Below, piece by piece: positions 1-4,884 of a stretch of 5,868 nucleotides of DNA; positions within the stretch are counted from its first letter, which is position 1, and every line of letters starts with the position of its first letter. Location: NCBI GenBank assembly GCA_946183765.1, contig CAMHDC010000094.1:1-5868 (forward strand), in the 5' to 3' direction. The notes under the pieces were generated by a model, which did not search any database, was not told where the DNA came from, and saw only the letters and a list, made by a program, of their open reading frames with translations. The DNA comes from an uncultured Clostridia bacterium (GTDB lineage Bacteria > Bacillota > Clostridia > Christensenellales > CAG-138). A program made the position numbers and the translations under genes.

Positions 1-5
1 TTGTT

Positions 6-40
6 GCCGCTTTTTCTTTTCAGTGAAAAGAAAAAGCGGC
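6..40. repeat. Perfect 16-bp palindromic hairpin, T/A-rich arms
   Basis: Positions 6-21 are perfectly reverse-complementary to 25-40, leaving a 3-nt loop (AGT). Each arm has a GCCGC end followed by a run of T, then C, then T. It lies beyond the end of the sugar kinase gene and is the first of three consecutive hairpins in the gene-free left edge. It may be a bidirectional terminator or one copy of a dispersed intergenic palindrome. No second copy of this particular hairpin is present in the window, so a repeat family cannot be shown from here. Confidence 0.7.
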
Positions 41-48
41 GCAAAAAG

Positions 49-90
49 AAAAGCTTAAGAAGAATTATTGCAATTCTCGCTTAAGCTTTT
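49..90. terminator. Imperfect hairpin, probable bidirectional terminator after the sugar kinase
   Basis: Arms 49-59 and 80-90 pair perfectly over 11 bp (AAAAGCTTAAG / CTTAAGCTTTT). After a small internal loop (A opposite CG), an inner 6-bp stem (61-66 with 72-77) closes a 5-nt loop. On the minus strand the 3' arm runs into a T-rich stretch (GCTTTTCTTTTT), and on the plus strand it runs into CTTTTTATCTTCTT, so it could act in both directions. It lies about 50 nt past the kinase stop codon and is the best candidate terminator for that operon. An alternative 9-bp stem, 55-63 with 93-101, would be mutually exclusive with it. Confidence 0.6.
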
Positions 91-101
91 TATCTTCTTA
101 A

Positions 102-154
102 AGTTCTTTGGTTGCACCTTTCTTTCAAGAAAGGTGCGTGCTTTATTTGATTCC
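102..154 (+). repeat. Interspersed hairpin repeat, left copy
   Basis: This 53-nt element contains a perfect 11-bp stem (114-124 with 127-137) preceded by AGTTCTTTGG and followed by a T-rich GTGCTTTATTT. A second copy in inverted orientation lies at 2209-2262. By hand alignment they match at 47 of 54 columns. The differences avoid the outer 9 bp of the stem and fall in the loop-proximal positions and flanks. On the plus strand the T-rich side faces the kinase gene, so it could terminate transcription arriving from the left. The copy overlaps the last few codons and stop of the kinase gene. Confidence 0.75.
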
Positions 155-1021
155 TCTTAAGTAAGCTTCCACTTCACTTCTGATCGGTATCGAAGGCGCG
201 GCCCCCCGCCTCTGGACGGACAGGGCTGCGGCCGCGGCGGCCAGGCGCAGGGCGGCGGCATACGAGAGGTTTTCCGCCAGGGCGGCGGCGTAGTAGCCCA
301 GGAAGCAGTCCCCGGCGGCGGTGGTGTCCACGGCCTCCACGGGGAAGGCGGGCTGAAAAATGAGCTCCGACCCGGTCCAAAGGGACGCGCCCCGGCTGCC
401 CCGGGTCAGCAGGATCTTCTGCTGCGGGCAGGCGGCTTTCAGGGCGTCCATGTCCCCGGCGAGGGCCCTGGCTTCGCCCTCGTTGACGATCAGCGTGTCG
501 ATAAGCCCCAAGGGCAGCGATTTTACCGATGCATCCATGGGCGCGGGGTTGAAGAAGATGCGCAGGCCCTTTTCAAAAGCCCGGCGGATGATATAGTCGA
601 GACCGTTGATCTCGTTCTGCAGCAGCAGGATGTCCCCGGGGCCCACCTTCTCCAGGGCGATCCCCACGGTTTCGGCGGTGACGGCCCGGTTCGCGCCGCC
701 CAGGATGAGGATGGCGTTCTCCCCTTGGGGCGACACCTGGATGACGGCGTGGCCTGTGGGCACGTCCACCCGGGCCACGGCAGACACGTCCGCCCCGGCG
801 TCCCGCAGGAGGTCCAGAAGCATATCCCCGTCCGCGCCCACGGCGCCCCCGTGCAGGACCTCCGCCCCCGCCCGGGCCGCGGCCACGGTCTGGTTCAGGC
901 CCTTGCCCCCCGGGAATACGTCCCGGCGGCCGGAGAGCAGGGTCTCCCCCGCCGTCACGAAATGGGGCACGGCGTACACATAGTCCAGGTTCAGGGAACC
1001 GATGTTCAAGATCTTCGCCAT
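143..1021 (-). CDS. Ribokinase-family (PfkB) carbohydrate kinase
   Basis: This is a complete 292-residue protein of the PfkB/ribokinase superfamily, cytoplasmic kinases that transfer the ATP gamma-phosphate to a sugar or nucleoside hydroxyl. The N-terminal sugar-binding strand GSLNLD (8-13) and the family signature GGKGLNQ (38-44) match ribokinase (usually GGKGANQ). NPAP (158-161) and NEGEA (180-184) are typical internal motifs. The C-terminal signature DTTAAGD (232-238) supplies the anion hole and the catalytic base D238. The length is slightly below the usual ~305. The ATG at 1019-1021 has AGGAGG at 1027-1032, 5 nt away. That site overlaps the stop codon of the upstream NTPase-CYTH gene, so the two are one operon with likely coupled translation. 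Its last codons lie within a hairpin repeat. Ribose is the best-guess substrate, but a deoxyribose, nucleoside or other pentose substrate is possible, so no gene symbol is given. Confidence 0.9.
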   Translation of the reverse strand: MAKILNIGSLNLDYVYAVPHFVTAGETLLSGRRDVFPGGKGLNQTVAAARAGAEVLHGGAVGADGDMLLDLLRDAGADVSAVARVDVPTGHAVIQVSPQGENAILILGGANRAVTAETVGIALEKVGPGDILLLQNEINGLDYIIRRAFEKGLRIFFNPAPMDASVKSLPLGLIDTLIVNEGEARALAGDMDALKAACPQQKILLTRGSRGASLWTGSELIFQPAFPVEAVDTTAAGDCFLGYYAAALAENLSYAAALRLAAAAAALSVQRRGAAPSIPIRSEVEAYLRGIK

Positions 1022-1026
1022 GTCAT

Positions 1027-1033
1027 CCTCCTA
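1027..1033 (-). promoter_or_regulatory. Ribosome binding site fused to upstream stop codon (TAGGAGG)
   Basis: Read on the minus strand, the NTPase-CYTH stop TAG (1031-1033) shares bases with the AGGAGG Shine-Dalgarno (1027-1032) of the kinase. A ribosome terminating on the first gene is placed directly on the initiation region of the second, the usual arrangement for translational coupling. It also fixes the kinase start at 1021. Confidence 0.85.
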
Positions 1034-2140
1034 CATTCTTGCCATCTCGTGGTTGTCGTAGGCCGGGTTGTCGGTCACCTCCCGGATGACGTGCAGGTTC
1101 TCCGGGATATGGACCTCGGCGTCGGGATCGGAGAGCTCGATCTGAAGCATGGCCACGTCCTTCCAGGTGGGGTACAGATCCACCTCGAAGGACTGTACGT
1201 CGTCCACCAGGCAGTAGCGGGTCTTGCGGATGGGCCGGCAGGTGGGGTCCGCCTCCATGAGCAGGGAGAAATACTCCTCCTGGCTGAGCCGCTCCTCCAC
1301 CTCCATGCGCCCGCCGTCGGGGGCGTCCCGCTGGGTGGTCTTGTAGTAGATGTAGCTGCCGCCGGTGCCCCGCATGCAGATGCGGCGCTCCTCGTCCCGG
1401 TAGGGGGTGAGGTAGGTCTGGATGATCTCCACCCGCTGGCAGTTGGGGTTGTTGTTGAGCCACTCGAGATCCGGGTACTTGATGAGGTACCGCCGGGCGT
1501 GCTCCATGGGCTCCGGCTCCCCGAGAGCCGCCATGACCTCCTTCAGGAGGCGGAGCATCTTGCCGTTGAAGTCGGTGGAGTTGTCGATGATCCGAAGGTG
1601 CGGGTGCCCCGCCCAGGCGGCCAGGGTCTTTTCGTCCAGGTCGATGGCCTCCTCCGGGGTCTCGGTGCGGGCGGTGTTGTTGGCGGTGGTGTAGAAGGGC
1701 AGGGCTCCCTTGGCCGCCGTGACCAGGTGGAAGACGGCGTCGTACTTGTCCCGGAAGCTCACCTCGTCCAGATCCAGCTCCTTCAGGATGCTGGCGAACT
1801 CCTCCGGCGCCATATAGGGCTTGTCGTCCATGGAGCCCCGATCGTGGACGATGACCACGTTGTCGTTGGAAAGGGCCTCCGCCGCCCGGCGGTAGAGCCG
1901 CTCCCGCTCCAGCTGGTAGCGGACCTGGATGCGCTGGAAGGCGAAGTTGTCCTTGCAGTTGTAGCTGGAGATACCGCCGTTGGCGAGCTCCGTGAAGGTC
2001 TCCGTCAAGAAGATCACCGCGTAGCCCGCGCTGGTCAGGGCGTTCTGCAGCCAGCTCATGGCCGTGGTCTTGCCGCCGCAGGGGCCGCCGGTGATGACGA
2101 TGGTGCGGATCTTCTTGTGGCCGTTGATGGGTGCGCTCAT
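1031..2140 (-). CDS. Ttd14-like protein: P-loop NTPase (AAA_28 type) plus C-terminal CYTH-like domain
   Basis: This 369-residue soluble protein has two domains. The N-terminal ~200 residues form a P-loop NTPase: Walker A GGPCGGKTT (18-26; K24, T25), a probable Walker B VVIVHDRG (95-102; D100), and a late HLRIIDNS segment (181-188), as in NadR-type kinases and the AAA_28 family. Residues ~235-369 resemble a CYTH/triphosphate-tunnel fold: VEIIQTYL (237-244), a basic R252-R253 segment, EVEERL (280-285), KTRYCLV (306-312 region), FEVDLYP (318-324) and LQIEL (332-336). The same order occurs in Drosophila Ttd14, reported to bind GTP and phosphatidic acid. The canonical ExE glutamate pairs look half lost (I240, Q333), which suggests ligand binding more than hydrolysis. 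That is inference. The start is supported by AGGAGGGG at 2145-2152. It is the first gene of an operon with the sugar kinase. Biological role unknown. Confidence 0.82.
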   Translation of the reverse strand: MSAPINGHKKIRTIVITGGPCGGKTTAMSWLQNALTSAGYAVIFLTETFTELANGGISSYNCKDNFAFQRIQVRYQLERERLYRRAAEALSNDNVVIVHDRGSMDDKPYMAPEEFASILKELDLDEVSFRDKYDAVFHLVTAAKGALPFYTTANNTARTETPEEAIDLDEKTLAAWAGHPHLRIIDNSTDFNGKMLRLLKEVMAALGEPEPMEHARRYLIKYPDLEWLNNNPNCQRVEIIQTYLTPYRDEERRICMRGTGGSYIYYKTTQRDAPDGGRMEVEERLSQEEYFSLLMEADPTCRPIRKTRYCLVDDVQSFEVDLYPTWKDVAMLQIELSDPDAEVHIPENLHVIREVTDNPAYDNHEMARM

Positions 2141-2144
2141 GATG

Positions 2145-2152
2145 CCCCTCCT
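2145..2152 (-). promoter_or_regulatory. Ribosome binding site of the NTPase-CYTH gene
   Basis: AGGAGGGG on the minus strand, with 4-6 nt (depending on the register) to the ATG at 2138-2140. It decides this start and makes the longer overlapping frame on the same strand, which opens near 2225, unlikely. Confidence 0.8.
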
Positions 2153-2170
2153 GTCCGTATAGATAAAATA

Positions 2171-2179
2171 AGTATATCA
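2171..2179 (-). promoter_or_regulatory. Extended -10 promoter for the NTPase-CYTH/kinase operon
   Basis: The minus strand reads TGATATACT, an extended -10 (TGn) followed by TATACT, which matches the TATAAT consensus at 5 of 6. No good -35 is found at 16-18 bp spacing, which is common for extended -10 promoters. Transcription would start around 2164, about 25 nt before the ATG. The AT-rich patch stands out against the GC-rich genes. It lies inside the segment bracketed by the two hairpin repeats, downstream of the right copy. Confidence 0.55.
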
Positions 2180-2208
2180 GACCCCCGCGAAAAAAGCCAT
2201 AGCAAGAT

Positions 2209-2262
2209 GGAACGAAATAAAACACGCACCTTTCACGAAAGAAAGGTGCATGCCAAAGAACT
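2209..2262 (-). repeat. Interspersed hairpin repeat, right copy; probable terminator of the PAP2 gene
   Basis: This is the inverted counterpart of the element at 102-154. On the minus strand it reads AGTTCTTTGG, then a 9-bp stem (GCACCTTTC with GAAAGGTGC, plus-strand positions 2241-2249 and 2226-2234) around a 6-nt loop, then GTGTTTTATTT. Starting about 18 nt after the PAP2 stop, it has the form of an intrinsic terminator for that gene. It would shield the following NTPase-CYTH operon from read-through. Compared with the left copy, the loop-closing AA became GT, shortening the perfect stem from 11 to 9 bp. Confidence 0.72.
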
Positions 2263-2279
2263 GTATGGGGGACGAGCCC

Positions 2280-2936
2280 TTATTTCCTGCTCTTCCACAG
2301 CTTCAGAAGGGCTTCCCAGGCGTTGAGCAGGGCGACGCTCAGCAGGATGCCCCCCAAGATGTCCGTGAACCAGTGTACGCCGGAGAGGAGACGCCCGGCC
2401 ACGATGAGGGCCAGCATCACGGCGAAGATCACGGTGAGCGCCGTCTGGATGGTCTTGTCTTTCCTGGCGTACTTCTTCAGCAGCTCCAGCCCGCTGCCCA
2501 AAATGACGCAGGAGAGCATGGTGTGGGAGCTGGGGAAGGAGGCTTCCAGGCCCTCCCCGTCGGGCATGAGGATGGGCCGGTAGTTGACGACCACCTTCTC
2601 AAAGAGGACGTAGAAGATCACGGTGACCACGTAGAGGGCCCCCAGCAGCAATATCTCCTTGTCCACCTTCAGGATGCTCCGGCGGTAGATCAGCTGCAAG
2701 CCCCCGATGGCCGCGAAGCAAAGGCCGATCAGAATGGCCAAATACCCCAGCACGTTGGTGACCTTGTACCACGCCATGTGCACCCCGAACAGATCGTGGA
2801 TGGCCACGTTCAGCTTGCTAAGGCCGATCTTCGCTCCCTCGGGACCTACGACCGCCACGTCCACCGTCTTCACCAGCAGGATCAGCAGCAAAAACAGGCC
2901 GAAGCTCACAGCCGCTGTGATACACTTTTTCTTCAT
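2280..2936 (-). CDS. PAP2-family membrane phosphatase (phosphatidic acid phosphatase type 2 / undecaprenyl-PP phosphatase-like)
   Basis: This 218-residue integral membrane protein has about five or six hydrophobic segments (roughly 7-27, 60-84, 95-112, 138-153, 163-181, 190-207). It carries the three PAP2 motifs in order: EKVVVNYRP (113-121), FPSSH (134-138) and GRLLSGVHWFTD (181-192). H138 and H188 are the expected nucleophile and acid/base histidine, with R182 and D192 supporting. Two departures are visible. Motif 1 is normally K-x6-RP, but here that position is E113 and the lysine (K114) is shifted by one. PSGH reads PSSH. Family members remove phosphate from lipid phosphates or isoprenyl diphosphates at the membrane; the substrate here is unknown. 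The start at 2936 has a purine-rich GGGGGAG around 2942-2948, and a promoter lies at 2975-3002. It appears monocistronic, ending at the hairpin repeat. Confidence 0.88.
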   Translation of the reverse strand: MKKKCITAAVSFGLFLLLILLVKTVDVAVVGPEGAKIGLSKLNVAIHDLFGVHMAWYKVTNVLGYLAILIGLCFAAIGGLQLIYRRSILKVDKEILLLGALYVVTVIFYVLFEKVVVNYRPILMPDGEGLEASFPSSHTMLSCVILGSGLELLKKYARKDKTIQTALTVIFAVMLALIVAGRLLSGVHWFTDILGGILLSVALLNAWEALLKLWKSRK

Positions 2937-2974
2937 ATCTCTCCCCCTCTGTTCACCATATGCGATTCCTCTAT

Positions 2975-3002
2975 ACTATACTCCAACGCCGCCAAAAGAC
3001 AA
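2975..3002 (-). promoter_or_regulatory. Promoter of the PAP2 phosphatase gene
   Basis: On the minus strand TTGTCT (2997-3002) is followed after 16 bp by TATAGT (2975-2980): 4 of 6 and 5 of 6 matches to the vegetative consensus. It begins immediately after the acetyltransferase stop codon (3007-3009) and would give a leader of roughly 30 nt. It argues that the PAP2 gene is transcribed on its own as well as by any read-through. Confidence 0.6.
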
Positions 3003-3006
3003 GCCT

Positions 3007-3432
3007 TTATTGCGCCATGATCATGCGGCTGGGGCTCACGTCCTCCGCCTTGCGAAAGCCCTCCCGCTCGTAGAGGGCCACGGCCCGGGCGTTGCCGGTG
3101 AAGACGTAGAAGTATATGGGCTTGCCCTGGGCCAGGCACCGCCGCAGGATCGCCGTGCCGATGCCCCTGTTTCGCCAGGCGGGCAGCACGTAGAGATCGT
3201 CCAGCTCCATCCTGTCCCCGTCGGGCACGAAGCGGTAATAGGCGACGGTCTGCCCGTCCCGCAGGACCCGGGTATACTCGCCGATCCGCTTCTCGATCTT
3301 CCGCTTTGTCCAGGCGAGGGCCATATCCAGATCCAGCTTCGGATCGGTCTCGTAGGCCTCGATCAGCTCCTTCGCAAAGCCGAAGATGACGGGCGCGTCC
3401 TCCGGACGGGCCGGTTCGTAGGTCAGCTGCAT
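3007..3432 (-). CDS. GNAT-family N-acetyltransferase
   Basis: This 141-residue single-domain cytoplasmic protein has the Gcn5-related N-acetyltransferase fold, which transfers an acetyl group from acetyl-CoA to an amine. Strand beta4 and motif A are clear: MELDDLYVLPAWRNRGIGTAIL (75-96), where R87-N88-R89-G90-I91-G92 is the pyrophosphate-binding loop. Motif B follows as NARAVALYEREGF (114-126), the usual N-x4-A-x-x-x-Y-x-x-x-GF pattern. The length is normal for the family. The start has GGAGG at 3438-3442 with a 5-nt gap. It lies 30 nt after the S41 peptidase stop with no convincing promoter between them, so the two are probably cotranscribed. The acceptor substrate (small molecule, antibiotic or protein N-terminus) cannot be told from sequence. 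Confidence 0.9.
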   Translation of the reverse strand: MQLTYEPARPEDAPVIFGFAKELIEAYETDPKLDLDMALAWTKRKIEKRIGEYTRVLRDGQTVAYYRFVPDGDRMELDDLYVLPAWRNRGIGTAILRRCLAQGKPIYFYVFTGNARAVALYEREGFRKAEDVSPSRMIMAQ

Positions 3433-3462
3433 ATATGCCTCCGTTATGTATATTCATGCACT

Positions 3463-4749
3463 TTATACAAGCTGTTCCAGGGCCAGGTCCAGCGACCGGT
3501 CCCAGCCCTCGCGCCAGTCCTCCGCCCGGGGCGGGCAGGGAACGTCCGGCTGGATGCCCACGCCCACGAAGGGGGTGCCGTCGGCCATCTCGTAGCCTAC
3601 GGACACCACCTGGCCCCGGCCGCCGTCGGGCAGGGGGAGCAGGTAGGGGTTGCCGGTGGAGCCGAAGGTCCTTTCGCCCATGGTCCGGCCCCGCTTGTTG
3701 GCCTTGAAGAAGCAGGTGAAATCCTCCGCCGCGGAGATGGTGTCCCGGCCGGTCAGCAGCAGCACCGGGCAGTCCGGCAGGAAAACCTCGCAGGGGCTCT
3801 CCCAGGCGTCGTTGTAATACTCGAATTGCGTGCGCCCAGAATACCTGTCCGCCTGGGCCAGCTCCTCCCTCTTCACCATGCCCTCATCCAGCAGCTTCTG
3901 CCGGGTCCGGGGGTCCATGGCGGTGATCTGGGAGTTGCTGGCCGCGTCCACGGCCTTCCTGAGCTGGGTCCACTTGCGGCTGCCGCCGAAGCTGCCCTTG
4001 AAGAAGGGCTGAGCGTACCGGGCCCCGCAGAGGGTCATGCCGCCCATGTTCCGCCGGATGTCGAAGAGCACCGCCCGGGGCCTGGTCTCGGCCAGGACCT
4101 TCTGGAAGGCCGTACCGTGGTCCGTATGCTGCATGTCGTCCACCCGGGCGCAGAGGACGCCGCCCGGGAACAGGCGAAAGCCCTCCCCCAGGTCCCGGAA
4201 GGGCTTGCGGCTCCGGGGCTCGGGGGCTTTCTTCAGGGGCGGCAGCTCCTCCGGGAAGGCGCAGGGGACCTCTCCCCCCTCCGTCTCCAGCACGTGGTCC
4301 CGGCCGGGAAGCAGCACCGGCAGCCAGTGCTCCAGGTTCCCCCGGTAGGGATGGCCCTTCGATGTGTACCTGTACCGGTCCAGCCGCTCCACCAGCGCCC
4401 CTACGGGCACGCCGTCCACGGCGCGGATCTCCCGCAGCAGGAGCCTATCCTCCGCCGCCTCCGTGACGAGGAAGCTGTCGCCCACGTTGGCGAGCCGGAA
4501 GGGCGCGACGCCGTTGACCGTCATCAGGGCCCTGGGCGGGATCACCATGCTGTGGCCGTCGTCCAGCAGCCGGACGAATTCGCACAGCAGCAGCCAGGCC
4601 GCCCGGTCGTCCGCCGCCTCCAGGAGCCGGGGGATATACGTCCGATACGTTTCGTCCCAATCCGCCTTCAGCCGGTGGAAGTAGGGGTACACCTCCCGGG
4701 CCGCCGCCCACAGGTGGGACAGGGCCCACAGCCGTTCCGTCTCGTTCAT
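3463..4749 (-). CDS. S41-family (C-terminal-processing/tricorn-like) serine peptidase
   Basis: This 428-residue protein has S41 peptidase architecture. An N-terminal helical region (1-66) ends in LLDDGH (61-66), the conserved DGH element. A PDZ-like stretch follows near 104-124 (LREIRAVDGVPVGALVERL). The catalytic core starts near 195: FDIRRNMGG (229-237) matches the D-x-R-x-N-x-GG strand, TISAAED (337-343) carries the expected nucleophile S339, and GVGIQPDV (396-403) is the usual closing motif. The family cleaves peptides or protein C-termini. No signal peptide or membrane segment is visible at the N-terminus, so it is probably cytoplasmic, unlike exported CtpA types. The start has AGGAGG at 4758-4763 and a promoter at 4783-4811. 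It leads a likely operon with the acetyltransferase and is divergent from the M28 peptidase gene. The peptide substrate is unknown. Confidence 0.87.
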   Translation of the reverse strand: MNETERLWALSHLWAAAREVYPYFHRLKADWDETYRTYIPRLLEAADDRAAWLLLCEFVRLLDDGHSMVIPPRALMTVNGVAPFRLANVGDSFLVTEAAEDRLLLREIRAVDGVPVGALVERLDRYRYTSKGHPYRGNLEHWLPVLLPGRDHVLETEGGEVPCAFPEELPPLKKAPEPRSRKPFRDLGEGFRLFPGGVLCARVDDMQHTDHGTAFQKVLAETRPRAVLFDIRRNMGGMTLCGARYAQPFFKGSFGGSRKWTQLRKAVDAASNSQITAMDPRTRQKLLDEGMVKREELAQADRYSGRTQFEYYNDAWESPCEVFLPDCPVLLLTGRDTISAAEDFTCFFKANKRGRTMGERTFGSTGNPYLLPLPDGGRGQVVSVGYEMADGTPFVGVGIQPDVPCPPRAEDWREGWDRSLDLALEQLV

Positions 4750-4782
4750 GCACTCCGCCTCCTGCGCCTCAGCGTTTTTTTC

Positions 4783-4811
4783 ATTGTACCCCCTGGGCTG
4801 GCAAAAGGCAA
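4783..4811 (-). promoter_or_regulatory. Promoter of the S41 peptidase/acetyltransferase unit
   Basis: On the minus strand TTGCCT (4806-4811) is followed after 17 bp by TACAAT (4783-4788): 4 of 6 and 5 of 6 consensus matches at ideal spacing. Transcription would begin near 4776, upstream of the AGGAGG site (4758-4763). Its -35 lies 16 bp from the -35 of the opposing M28 promoter. Confidence 0.65.
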
Positions 4812-4827
4812 GGGCCGGCGATTATTC

Positions 4828-4856
4828 TTGATTCCCGGGGAAAACCGGTGTAAAAT
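4828..4856 (+). promoter_or_regulatory. Promoter of the M28 peptidase gene, with a palindrome in its spacer
   Basis: TTGATT (4828-4833) and TAAAAT (4851-4856) are separated by exactly 17 bp: 4 of 6 and 5 of 6 matches to consensus. Transcription would start near 4863, after the in-frame ATG at 4855, leaving the ATG at 4885 as the usable start. An 11-bp palindrome, TTCCC-G-GGGAA (4832-4842), overlaps the end of the -35 and the spacer. It is a plausible but unproven operator. Confidence 0.65.
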
Positions 4857-4873
4857 GAATCCATCCCGCTTAT

Positions 4874-4884
4874 GGAGGTCCTCC
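4874..4884 (+). promoter_or_regulatory. Ribosome binding site within a small palindrome
   Basis: GGAGG (4874-4878) sits 6 nt before the ATG at 4885 and selects that start. The site reads GGAGGTCCTCC, so the Shine-Dalgarno can fold back on the bases just before the start codon as a 4-bp stem with a 3-nt loop. Such a hairpin is weak, but it could damp initiation. Confidence 0.6.

Noticed and set aside
1..142. Riboswitch or structured ncRNA in the left intergenic region
   Set aside because: The folds are simple A/T-rich perfect hairpins with no recognisable aptamer core and lie downstream of the kinase gene. Terminators or palindromic repeats explain them better.
1..142. CRISPR-like array from three consecutive hairpins
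   Set aside because: The three hairpins differ in sequence and spacing, so there is no repeat-spacer periodicity.
1023..2225. Minus-strand 400-codon frame overlapping the NTPase-CYTH gene
   Set aside because: It is an out-of-frame shadow with low-complexity R/G/P/H content. The true frame has the Walker A motif, CYTH-like motifs and a ribosome site at 2145-2152.
102..2262. Composite transposon or insertion sequence bounded by the inverted repeats
   Set aside because: There is no transposase gene, the repeats are internally palindromic and terminator-like, and no target-site duplication was recognised next to them. The cassette idea is kept only as a hypothesis.
725..2326. Long plus-strand open frame of about 533 codons opposite the kinase and NTPase-CYTH genes
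   Set aside because: The translation is rich in G, V, H, L, D and P without any recognisable motif, as expected from the antisense of GC-rich genes. The minus strand carries clear family motifs and ribosome sites over the same span.
3433..3475. Possible separate promoter for the acetyltransferase (TTGTAT ... TATACA on the minus strand)
   Set aside because: The spacing of about 12 bp is far too short for a sigma-A promoter, and the gene follows the S41 stop by only 30 nt.
2707..4884. Plus-strand open frame continuous with the M28 peptidase, suggesting a much longer 1037-residue protein
   Set aside because: The upstream part is antisense to the PAP2, GNAT and S41 genes and has no domain signal. 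The promoter at 4828-4856 and GGAGG at 4874 place the real start at 4885.
4855..4884. Alternative in-frame ATG at 4855 for the M28 peptidase
   Set aside because: It overlaps the -10 box TAAAAT, so it would lie before the predicted transcription start. It also lacks a good ribosome site.
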